A stretch of DNA of 64,000 nt from Streptomyces sp. SAT1 (GTDB taxonomy: Bacteria; Actinomycetota; Actinomycetes; Streptomycetales; Streptomycetaceae): NCBI RefSeq assembly GCF_001654495.1, contig NZ_CP015849.1, forward strand, positions 6,861,001 through 6,925,000, read 5' to 3'. The notes under the pieces were generated by a model. It was not told the origin of the DNA. It ran no database searches and saw nothing but the letters and a program-made list of their open reading frames with translations. Positions 50,522-57,778 of this stretch are shown piece after piece. The translations under genes and the position numbers were made by a program. Within the stretch, counting starts at the first letter, position 1; each line of letters opens with the position of its first letter.

Positions 50522-52395
50522 GACCGGTGCCCCCCGGCCGCTTCGACGGCGCCGTCGGCCGGACTCCCCGGTTCCCCGGCCGGACTCCCGCCCTCCGTTA
50601 CGGACCGTTCCTTTTCGGCCACTCCGAGGACCCCGTCCGGGGCGCCGTCCCCGCCGAAGACCCGCCGGTAGCCCGCGTGCCGCCACAGCTCCGCGTGCGG
50701 GCCCACGGCGCGTACGCGGCCGTCGTCCAGCCAGGCGACGGCGTCCGCGCGGGCCGCCGTCGCGGCGCGGTGGGCGACGACGAGGCGGGTGGTGGAGGTG
50801 CCGCCCCGGGTGAGGGCGTGGGCGATGCGGTGCTCGGTGACGGTGTCGAGGCTGGACAGGGCGTCGTCGAGGACGAGCAGCCGGCCCCCGTGCGCGAAAG
50901 CGCGGGCGAGCCCGAGCCGCTGCGACTCGCCGCCCGAACGGGGCGCGTCGGCGAGCCGCGTCGCGTACCCCTCGGGCAGACGGCGCACGAAGTCGTCCGC
51001 GCAGGCGGTGCGGGCCGCCCGCCGGATCAGGCCGGGGGCGGGCGCGACGGGACCGAGCCCGATCGCGTCCTCGACGGTGGTCCCGATCAGCACCGGCCGT
51101 TCGAAGGCGTGCCCGATGGCGCCGCGCAGCTCCGCATGGCTCAGTTCGCGCAGCGGCACCCCGTCCAGCAGCACGTCCCCGGCGTCCGGGTCGCACAGGC
51201 GTCCGGCGACCGCGGCGAGCAGGGACTTGCCGGAGCCGGACCGGCCGACCACGGCGAGGGTCGTGCCGCCGGGCACCGTGAGGTCCACGCCGTCCAGGAC
51301 GGCGCGGTTGCCGCGCCGCGCGGTGACCCCGCGCAGCTCCAGGCGTCCGGGCCCGTCGGGCAGCGGGCGGTGTCCGTGGGCCGGGGCGGGCTCGGCCAGC
51401 ACCTCGGCCAGGCGCCCGGCCGCCGCCCGCGCCCGTACCAGCGCCGAGAGCTGTCCGACCAGCACCCCGATGCCGCCGGCCAGGACCGCGTACCGCGAGG
51501 CGGCCAGCACGTCGCCCACGGACAGCCGGTGCCGGGCGAGCAGCCAGCCGGCCACGGCGACCACGGCCAGGTGCAGCAGCGGGGCCACGGCGACCGCCCG
51601 CGCGGCGGCCCGGCCCTGCGCGTGCCACATGGCGTGCCCGGCCCGGGACAGCTCGGGCAGCGGGCGCAGGATCCGTGCCGTCTCCCGGTCGGCGGTGCCG
51701 GCCGCCCGGATGGTGCGGGCGCCGCCGACGGCCTCGGCCAGCGCCGCCGCCAGCCGCCCCTGGATCTCCTGGTAGCGGGCCACGCACGCCGACGCGTCCC
51801 GGGCGAAGGCCCGCAGCAGCAGCGCGAGCAGCGGCGCCCCGGCCAGGAACGCGACCGCCAGCCACACGTCGAGCAGGCCGAGGGCGACGACGGCGCCGAC
51901 CGGTCCGGCCACCGCCGCGACCGTCGCGGCCAGCGAGGCGGGCGCGGTACCGGCCTGGGCGGCGCTGCCCACCAGCCGGGCGGTGAGTTCCCCGGAACCG
52001 AAACGGGCGCCGGCCCGGGGGCCGAGCGCCAGGACGTGCCGGGTCAGCCGCAGCCGCAGCCACGCGGTGGCGCGGGCGGAGGTGGTGCCGTCGAGCACGG
52101 TCTCGGCCATGTCCAGGGCGGTGAGCAGCGCCAGCAGGCCGATGGAGTATCCGACCCAGCGCCCGGCGGGGGCGCGGGTCAGCAGCAGATCGAGGGTGCG
52201 GCCCAGCACCGCGGGCAGCAGCAGCCCGGCGCCGGTCGCCGCCGTGCTCACCAGGACCAGGGCGCCGCAGCGCACCGCGCCGTGCCGCACGGCGCCGCGC
52301 AGCACCGCGGGAGCGGTCGCCGCCGACGGGCCTGCGGCGCGGTCAGCGGGGCCCGCCGCCGGGGCGGGCGTCGTCGTACGGCTGCTGCCTGGCAT
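50518..52395 (-). CDS. ramA: RamA-like ABC exporter subunit
   Basis: The 625-residue half-transporter has six helices and an ATPase domain (Walker A GRSGSGKS, signature RSGGESQR, Walker B LLVLDDALSSLD). The Walker B region carries Asp-Asp in place of Asp-Glu. ATG at 52395 is chosen because AGGAGG lies 9 bases upstream; the ATG at 52404 touches that site. An RNA hairpin precedes the gene. Confidence 0.9.
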   Translation of the reverse strand: MPGSSRTTTPAPAAGPADRAAGPSAATAPAVLRGAVRHGAVRCGALVLVSTAATGAGLLLPAVLGRTLDLLLTRAPAGRWVGYSIGLLALLTALDMAETVLDGTTSARATAWLRLRLTRHVLALGPRAGARFGSGELTARLVGSAAQAGTAPASLAATVAAVAGPVGAVVALGLLDVWLAVAFLAGAPLLALLLRAFARDASACVARYQEIQGRLAAALAEAVGGARTIRAAGTADRETARILRPLPELSRAGHAMWHAQGRAAARAVAVAPLLHLAVVAVAGWLLARHRLSVGDVLAASRYAVLAGGIGVLVGQLSALVRARAAAGRLAEVLAEPAPAHGHRPLPDGPGRLELRGVTARRGNRAVLDGVDLTVPGGTTLAVVGRSGSGKSLLAAVAGRLCDPDAGDVLLDGVPLRELSHAELRGAIGHAFERPVLIGTTVEDAIGLGPVAPAPGLIRRAARTACADDFVRRLPEGYATRLADAPRSGGESQRLGLARAFAHGGRLLVLDDALSSLDTVTEHRIAHALTRGGTSTTRLVVAHRAATAARADAVAWLDDGRVRAVGPHAELWRHAGYRRVFGGDGAPDGVLGVAEKERSVTEGGSPAGEPGSPADGAVEAAGGHRS

Positions 52396-52439
52396 CCGCG
52401 GCATCCTCCTGGCCTCCTCGCGCGCGACGGGCCCCGGAG

Positions 52440-52466
52440 GGCCCGCCCCCGTGAGGGGAGCGGGCC
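52440..52466 (-). terminator. attenuator-like hairpin between ramS and ramA
   Basis: A GGCCCGC-CCCC stem pairs with GGGG-A-GCGGGCC around a 4-base loop (one bulged base). Its position between the precursor gene and the exporter genes suggests partial termination, giving more ramS than ramAB message. Confidence 0.75.
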
Positions 52467-52495
52467 GCCCGGAGCCATGGGTCGTACGGTGTGCG

Positions 52496-52612
52496 TCAGA
52501 GGCAGAGCAGGACGCTGACCGCGCTCACACAGGAGAGCAGGCTCGCGGTGCTGGCGCCGCCACCGCCGTGGTTCTCGTCGGACTCCATCGTCTGCAGGTC
52601 GAGCAGGGCCAT
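52496..52612 (-). CDS. ramS: SapB/AmfS-type lanthipeptide precursor
   Basis: This 38-residue peptide gene is too short for usual gene callers. The leader starts MALLDLQTMESDE, the helical LLDLQ motif recognised by class III synthetases, and has a GGGG stretch. The core holds two labionin/lanthionine motifs, S-TA-S-LLS-C (21-28) and S-AV-S-VLL-C (30-37), ending CL. Ser residues would be dehydrated and joined to Cys by RamC. AAAGGA lies 7 bases before the ATG. It is the central evidence for a SapB-like surfactant peptide. Confidence 0.95.
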   Translation of the reverse strand: MALLDLQTMESDENHGGGGASTASLLSCVSAVSVLLCL

Positions 52613-52693
52613 GTCGTGTCCTTTCGTCGGCCCCGGCGGTGCCGGGGTCCCGGTCGATACCCCATCGGGGACGGGGGTTGAATCACGACTCCG

Positions 52694-55321
52694 TCAGTCG
52701 CGGAGCCGCGTCTGTGAGGGCCGCGCGGGCGGCGGCAGGAAGGGCAGTCCGGCCCCGGTCCCGGCGTCGAGGGCCGCCGCGAGCGCGAGCAGGCACCCGG
52801 CCGTGCCGGTGGCGAGGTCCATGGACAGCCGCATCATCTGGTGGCCGGGGAAGGCCAGTTGGCCCTGGTAGGCCATCGCGTACCAGCCGAGCGCGCCGAC
52901 CTGCTCGGCCAGCCGCTGCGGGGTCGCCCCGGGCGCCGTGCTGCGGCTGAGGTGCAGGATCATCCCGGCGCGGCCCTGGAACAGGCCGGGCTGGGCGTAG
53001 AAGCGGGAGGTGGCGGCGGTGAGCACGGCGTCGCGGGCCCGGGAGAACTCCTCGTCGGGCGCGTGCGCCAGATACTCGTCCAGGACCATGCCGATGCCCG
53101 CGCTGCCGTCGCCGAGGTACGGCAGGGTGCGCCAGCCCTCGTCGACCTCCAGGCCGCCGCCGCTGGGCTGGACGACGCACTGCTCCAGGTCGCGGCGGAG
53201 CGCGGTGGCGGCGGCGTCCAGCAGGGCGCGCTCGCCGGTCCACTCGTACTGCCGCAGCAGGAACAGCGCGGGCCCGCTGGCGCCCCGCAGCAGCCCGGCG
53301 CGGCGCCGGGGCGTGCCGGGCAGCGGCTCGGCGAGCCGGGCGGCGAGCAGGTGGGCCGCCTCGGCGGCCCGCTCGCCCAGTTCCGCCTCGCCCGTGGTGC
53401 GGGCCAGGGAGCCGAGGACCAGGCCGAGCCCGGCGAGCCCGCCGCGCAGGTCGGAGGAGAGCTTCTGCCAGCGTTCGGCGAGGATCCTCTCGGCCAGGTC
53501 GAGGGCGCGCTGCCGGTGGCCGAGCCGGTCCAGGACATGGGCGACGCCCGCGAGCCCGTCGTACAGGCCGAACGGGGTGCCCGGCGGCGCGGACGCGGTC
53601 CGCTCCAGCAGCCAGCGCTCGCCCTCCTCGTGGCGCCCGGCGCCCGACTCGGCCAGCGCGTACAGGACACCGGCGGCGCCGTGCGCCAGACCGAGCCCGC
53701 CGCCGTCGGAGAACTGCGCGATGTCGCCGGGGTAGAGCCGGTCCTCGCGCTCCGGGGTCGCCGAGGCGAGCAGCGCCTTGGCCATCGAGTCGCGGGCGGC
53801 CGGCCAGTCGGCCGGGTCGGGATAGGCGGTGGCGCCGGACACCGGCGCGGCGGTGCCCGCGGGACCCTCCGCCGGACGGACGTCCCGGGTGATCTCCGCG
53901 ACGGCCTCGTCGAGGAACTCCCGCGGCACGTCCGGGAACTGTTCGGCGATCACCTCGGCGAGGTGCGCCGCCTTGCCCCGGTCGATCACGAACAGCGTGG
54001 TCACCGGCAGGAACAGGGCGAGCCGCAGACACGCCAGCGCGTAGCGGTCCACCTCGGGTCCGGTGCGGTCCGGCGGGGCGAAGAAGCCCGGGTGGGCCAC
54101 GACCTGGCGGCCGTTCTCCTCGGCCGGGGCGGCGGCCTCGAAGTCCAGCAGGGACACCGACTCGTCGTCGGGCCCCACGACGATGTTGAACACATGCAGG
54201 TCGTTGAAGACGATCCCGCGTCCGTGCACCGCCGCCACGGCCCGCTCCACCGCCCGGTGCACCCGCAGCGCCCACGCCGTGTACGCGGCGACGGCCTCGG
54301 GGTCGGGGTCCGGTGTCAGCAGCGGATGCCGGTCGCCGAAGTAGGAGTTGAGGGTCCGGCCCTCGACGAAGTCCATGACCAGGAAGCGGTGGTCGCCGAG
54401 CGTGAACCAGTCCCGCACCTCCGGCACGACCCCGGTCCCGGCGACCTGTTCCAGGGCGGCTCTCTCCCGCTCAAGACGGGTCACGGCGTCGGCGCCGTCG
54501 GCGGCGAGCCCGGCGTGCGGCCGGCCCTCCTTCAGCACCACCCGCCGGCCGTCGCGGGAGTCGGTGCCCGCGTAGACCCCGCCGCCGTTGGAGAAGTGCA
54601 GCGCCTTCTCGATGCGGTACGGCAGTTCGCCGACCGTCGTGGTGTTGCGCGCCGCCAGGTGCGGCTGGAGGAACGACGGCAGCGTCACCCACTCCGGCAC
54701 CTGGAACGACGGGCTGCGCCGGTCCGGGACCAGCCGCCCCTCGCCGTCGCGCACGGCCGGGACCAGCGAGCCGCGCTCGTCGACGACGAAGGCCCGCGCG
54801 AAGGCACCGTAGCGGACGTACAGCGGTCCCTCGCCCCAGCGCAGATCGGTCAGGATGTACGGCCCCTCGAAGCCCTCCAGGAGGGCGCCCAGCTCGGTGA
54901 GCACCTGGTGCAGCCGCTCCTCGCCGTCCGGGTAGACGGTGACGAACTTGCCGCTGGTGTCACGGGCCGCGTACTTGGTGTTCCGCAGATGCAGCAGATG
55001 CGGGCCCGGCACGAACTTGAAGGGGATCCGGCGCGGCACGCAGTAGTCCCAGACGATCGCCGCGATCCGCTCGGCGTTGTCGCGGGTGGCCGAGGCGTGG
55101 ATCTTCCAGCCCTGCGCCGGGCCGGGCGCGGCACGGCCGTCGTCGCCGAGCGGGGTCAGCGTCAGCCAGTCGCCGACGCGGGTCGCGTCCCACCCCTGCG
55201 GCACCGCGCGCCGGGCCGTCTCGTACAGCGGCGCGGCGACCCGCCCCTCCTCGGACAGCCGGTCGGGCGTGTCGTAGAAGTGCGGATCGGCGAGCGCGTA
55301 CACCTCGTAGCGCTGGTCCAT
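52694..55321 (-). CDS. ramC: class III lanthipeptide synthetase (RamC/LanKC)
   Basis: The 875-residue protein has an N-terminal lyase-like region (about 1-200) and a Ser/Thr-kinase-like domain (about 215-490; LKEGRPHAG, HGRGIVFNDLHVFNIVV, LLDFEAA). A C-terminal LanC-like barrel follows (about 535-860) with Gly-rich repeats (LAHGAAGVLYAL, YDGLAGVAHVL, GDGSAGIGMVL, FQGRAGMILHL, TGTAGCLLAL). The zinc-binding residues of true LanC are absent, as in RamC/AmfT. It phosphorylates, eliminates and cyclises Ser/Cys in the RamS peptide. ATG at 55321 has GAGGGG upstream. Confidence 0.95.
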   Translation of the reverse strand: MDQRYEVYALADPHFYDTPDRLSEEGRVAAPLYETARRAVPQGWDATRVGDWLTLTPLGDDGRAAPGPAQGWKIHASATRDNAERIAAIVWDYCVPRRIPFKFVPGPHLLHLRNTKYAARDTSGKFVTVYPDGEERLHQVLTELGALLEGFEGPYILTDLRWGEGPLYVRYGAFARAFVVDERGSLVPAVRDGEGRLVPDRRSPSFQVPEWVTLPSFLQPHLAARNTTTVGELPYRIEKALHFSNGGGVYAGTDSRDGRRVVLKEGRPHAGLAADGADAVTRLERERAALEQVAGTGVVPEVRDWFTLGDHRFLVMDFVEGRTLNSYFGDRHPLLTPDPDPEAVAAYTAWALRVHRAVERAVAAVHGRGIVFNDLHVFNIVVGPDDESVSLLDFEAAAPAEENGRQVVAHPGFFAPPDRTGPEVDRYALACLRLALFLPVTTLFVIDRGKAAHLAEVIAEQFPDVPREFLDEAVAEITRDVRPAEGPAGTAAPVSGATAYPDPADWPAARDSMAKALLASATPEREDRLYPGDIAQFSDGGGLGLAHGAAGVLYALAESGAGRHEEGERWLLERTASAPPGTPFGLYDGLAGVAHVLDRLGHRQRALDLAERILAERWQKLSSDLRGGLAGLGLVLGSLARTTGEAELGERAAEAAHLLAARLAEPLPGTPRRRAGLLRGASGPALFLLRQYEWTGERALLDAAATALRRDLEQCVVQPSGGGLEVDEGWRTLPYLGDGSAGIGMVLDEYLAHAPDEEFSRARDAVLTAATSRFYAQPGLFQGRAGMILHLSRSTAPGATPQRLAEQVGALGWYAMAYQGQLAFPGHQMMRLSMDLATGTAGCLLALAAALDAGTGAGLPFLPPPARPSQTRLRD

Positions 55322-55377
55322 GTCCGTCCCCTCCCTGGTCGGCACCGAGCCTTCCAGCCGGGCGGGGCCCGCCGACA

Positions 55378-55449
55378 GTCACGTCTGTCACGAGACCACC
55401 GTGCGGAACGCACGCGTCAAGACCCGTTCGTAAAGAACAGTTCGAACGG
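55378..55449. promoter_or_regulatory. ramC promoter region repeats
   Basis: GTCACG occurs twice 9 bp apart (55378, 55387), a possible RamR site. CCGTTCG (55424-55430) and CGAACGG (55443-55449) form a 7-bp inverted repeat. TTGACG on the minus strand at 55414-55419 is a candidate -35. Confidence 0.45.
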
Positions 55450-55540
55450 CGCCGGGCCCGAGGTCCCGTCCGCCCGGGGCACCCCGGTCGCCGACACGCT
55501 CCTCACCGGCGCCCGCCGCGCCGACGACACCGCCCTGCTG

Positions 55541-55948
55541 GTGATCCGCTACGACGGCCTGGCCGTACGCCCGCTGCGGGAGAGCCGGACGGTGTGGCGG
55601 GTGCCCGAGGCGGTCCGGCACGCCCGCCGCCTCACCCGGCGCACGCTGCGCTCCTGGGGTGCGGGCGAGGAGGCCGACGCCGCCCTCCTCGTCGTCTCCG
55701 GACTGGTCACCAACGCGCTGGTGCACGCCGAGGGCCGGGTCCGCCTGGACCTCACCCTGGTCCACGACCGGCTGCGCATCGCCGTCGCCGACGGCTCGCC
55801 GCGCACCCCGGCCAAGCCGGCGGACATCGGCTGGGAGGCCACGGGCGGCCGCGGCATCCTGCTGTTCGAGGCGGTGTCGACGGCCTGGGGAGCGCTGCCG
55901 GTCAGCGGCGGCGAACAGGTCCGGAGCGAACTGTCCCCGGCCCGCTGA
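55541..55948 (+). CDS. truncated PP2C/ATPase relic (HATPase_c)
   Basis: The frame encodes the very end of a SpoIIE-type PP2C domain (RADDTALLVIRYDG, from about 55515) fused to an HATPase_c anti-sigma-like domain. The rest of the phosphatase is missing, since upstream sequence is the ramC promoter. The only starts are GTG 55541 or GTG 55592 (GGGAGAG nearby). In the N-box, Glu of SELVTNA is replaced by Gly (SGLVTNALVHA), and the G2 loop (GGRGILLFEAVSTAWG) is intact. It is likely a decayed or 5'-truncated gene, though a short ATP-binding protein could still be made. Confidence 0.6.
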   Translation: MIRYDGLAVRPLRESRTVWRVPEAVRHARRLTRRTLRSWGAGEEADAALLVVSGLVTNALVHAEGRVRLDLTLVHDRLRIAVADGSPRTPAKPADIGWEATGGRGILLFEAVSTAWGALPVSGGEQVRSELSPAR

Positions 55949-56047
55949 CGGACCCGCCCGGCCCTCCTGCCGCGCCACCGACCCGCCACATGGGTGCGCC
56001 GCGCCCCCGGCACGGCAGGTCTGAGCCGCGGACCGGCCCGCCGTGCT

Positions 56048-56053
56048 TAGGGT
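56048..56053 (+). promoter_or_regulatory. -10-like TAGGGT, leaderless promoter
   Basis: TAGGGT lies 8 bases before the GTG at 56062, with no ribosome-binding site, suggesting a leaderless mRNA. Confidence 0.5.
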
Positions 56054-56061
56054 CCTGGGCT

Positions 56062-56364
56062 GTGTCACACACCTTCGAAGAGCTTGTGGCGAAACAGCGC
56101 GCCGCCGACGAGGCGCACACCCGGGTCGAACAGCTCCGGGAGACCTACGGGCCGCCCGCGCAGGAGCGGTGGACCGGAACGCAGAGCGGGACCTACGAGA
56201 CGGCCCTGCGCGCCTGGCGCGACCTCGCCCGCGATCTCCAGACCGCGCTGAGCGAGTACGCGAGCGAGGCGGGAAGACCCCGCCCCGAGATCGAGACCGA
56301 GGTGGAGCGGGCGGCCCGCTCGGGCCCGGCCGACGGCGGAGCACCCGGGACGGACGGCGCCTGA
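56062..56364 (+). CDS. small helical hypothetical protein
   Basis: The 100-residue protein (SHTFEELVAKQRAADEAHTRVEQL..., mostly charged and probably helical with an amphipathic coiled-coil pattern) has a leaderless-type promoter. No known domain was recognised. It is followed after 51 bp by another small gene. Confidence 0.7.
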   Translation: MSHTFEELVAKQRAADEAHTRVEQLRETYGPPAQERWTGTQSGTYETALRAWRDLARDLQTALSEYASEAGRPRPEIETEVERAARSGPADGGAPGTDGA

Positions 56365-56415
56365 AACCGCGCCGACGGCGCGAATCCGCAGGCCGCGTGC
56401 GGGTACCCGCACGCC

Positions 56416-56787
56416 ATGGACACCTTCCGCCTGCAAGCAGCCGCGAGCGCCGGTTCCGTCTTCGGGACCGTCGTGATCGTCGTCGGCGCCCTCGTCATCG
56501 TCGGCGCCCTCATCTGGGCCGTCCGGTTCGGCATCAAGGTCAAGCAGCGCGAGCCGCGCACGCCCAGGGGCGGCGAGCATCCCACGCTGCCGGACTCCGG
56601 GCCGGTGCACGAGACCCGGCAGCGGCGTGAACCCGACGAGGTGCCGCGCGCCGAGGAGACCGGCCGCCGGCTCACCCCGCACGAACTCGGCTCGCCCGGC
56701 AGCCGCCGCAGCGAGGACCAGTCCCGCCCGCGCTGGAACGGCGGAACCGGCGGCTCCTTCGGCAGCGGCGGTCCGGGCGGCACCTGA
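56416..56787 (+). CDS. single-pass membrane protein (DUF6479-like)
   Basis: The 123-residue protein has one N-terminal transmembrane helix (SVFGTVVIVVGALVIVGALI) and a long charged cytoplasmic tail with PRTPRGGEHPTLPDSGPVHETRQ and ERETGRRLTPHE-like segments ending Gly-rich. This resembles the DUF6479 family of Streptomyces; function unknown. Confidence 0.75.
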   Translation: MDTFRLQAAASAGSVFGTVVIVVGALVIVGALIWAVRFGIKVKQREPRTPRGGEHPTLPDSGPVHETRQRREPDEVPRAEETGRRLTPHELGSPGSRRSEDQSRPRWNGGTGGSFGSGGPGGT

Positions 56788-56916
56788 CCTGCCGGTCCGC
56801 GGGTTTGCCCGCGGCGCGTCCGGGGACCCGGACGGCCTGGGACGAGCGGGCCCGGGAACCGCCCGGGGCGCCGTTGCCGCACACCTCACGCTCATGCGGA
56901 AGGAAGTCGAGAAACC

Positions 56917-57099
56917 GTGGCCGCGCATATGACCGAGAAACCGGCCGTCCAGCCCGCCGAGACGGGCTGGGCCAGATCCCGTCGGCTCAGGCGCGACACC
57001 GTACGCACCTGCCTGCCGGCGGTCGCCGTCGAGGACCGCGGCCGGGCGCGGGGGCGCGCCGGGGACGCGGAGGGCAACATCGTCCGCGGCGAGGACTGA
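56917..57099 (+). CDS. small basic hypothetical protein
   Basis: A 60-residue, Arg-rich, slightly charged protein. GGAAGG lies 13 bases before the GTG; an ATG at 56929 is possible. No domain was recognised, and coding status is uncertain. Confidence 0.4.
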   Translation: MAAHMTEKPAVQPAETGWARSRRLRRDTVRTCLPAVAVEDRGRARGRAGDAEGNIVRGED

Positions 57100-57135
57100 G
57101 ACAGGAGGACCGAGAGGGTCCGAGACGGTCCGTGA

Positions 57136-57173
57136 GGGTGGGCCCGGCGCTGTGTACCGCGCCGGGCCCACCC
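57136..57173. terminator. strong hairpin terminator
   Basis: A perfect 15-bp stem (57136-57150 with 57159-57173) and an 8-base loop lie between convergent genes. Confidence 0.85.
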
Positions 57174-57184
57174 TCCGGGCGCGT

Positions 57185-57772
57185 TCAGCCGTGGGTCTCG
57201 GCCAGCAGTTCGAGGACCTCGTCGGTGGTGCCCGTCTCGCCGAGGCGCGGGAAGATCCGCCGCACGCTGCCCTCGTGGGCCTCGGCGTCCATGTCGGCCA
57301 TCGCGTCCGTGGCCAGCGTGACGTGGTAGCCGTGCTCGTGGGCGGCGCGCGCGGTGGACTCCACTCCGATGCTGGTGGCGATGCCGGTCAGCACGATCTG
57401 CGTCACCCCGCGGCGGCGCAGCTGCACATCGAGGTCGGTGCCGTGGAAGGCGCCCCAGTTGTGCTTGGTGACGGTGATGTCGCCCGCGTGCCCGGCCAGT
57501 GCGGGCACGATCACGTCCCAGCCGTCGGGCCGGGCGCCGCCGCCCCCGCGCGTCGCCTCGGTACGGCCGGGCACCACGTCGCCGTGGTCGTCGGCGAAGG
57601 ACACCCGGACCAGGACGACGGGCAGGTCACGGGCGCGGAACGCCTCGGCGAGCCGCACGGAGCGGGCGACGACCTCGGCACCGGAGTGGGGCACGACCGG
57701 CGCGGCGGCGATGCCCGCCTGGAGGTCGATCACCACGAGGGCGGTACGGGGGTCGAGGGCAGTGAGTGCCAT
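57185..57772 (-). CDS. isochorismatase-family hydrolase
   Basis: The 195-residue protein has the cysteine-hydrolase fold: TALVVIDLQAGI with catalytic Asp, VTKHNWGAF with Lys, and QIVLTGIATSIGVESTAR. The nucleophilic Cys of the family (normally TNVCVEST) is Gly. Without Cys it cannot use thiol chemistry; PhzD-type enzymes work with Asp only. Substrate unknown. It shares its strand and a 6-bp spacer with the MFS gene, so they are probably one operon (MarR-MFS-hydrolase). Confidence 0.9.
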   Translation of the reverse strand: MALTALDPRTALVVIDLQAGIAAAPVVPHSGAEVVARSVRLAEAFRARDLPVVLVRVSFADDHGDVVPGRTEATRGGGGARPDGWDVIVPALAGHAGDITVTKHNWGAFHGTDLDVQLRRRGVTQIVLTGIATSIGVESTARAAHEHGYHVTLATDAMADMDAEAHEGSVRRIFPRLGETGTTDEVLELLAETHG

Positions 57773-57778
57773 GAGAGG

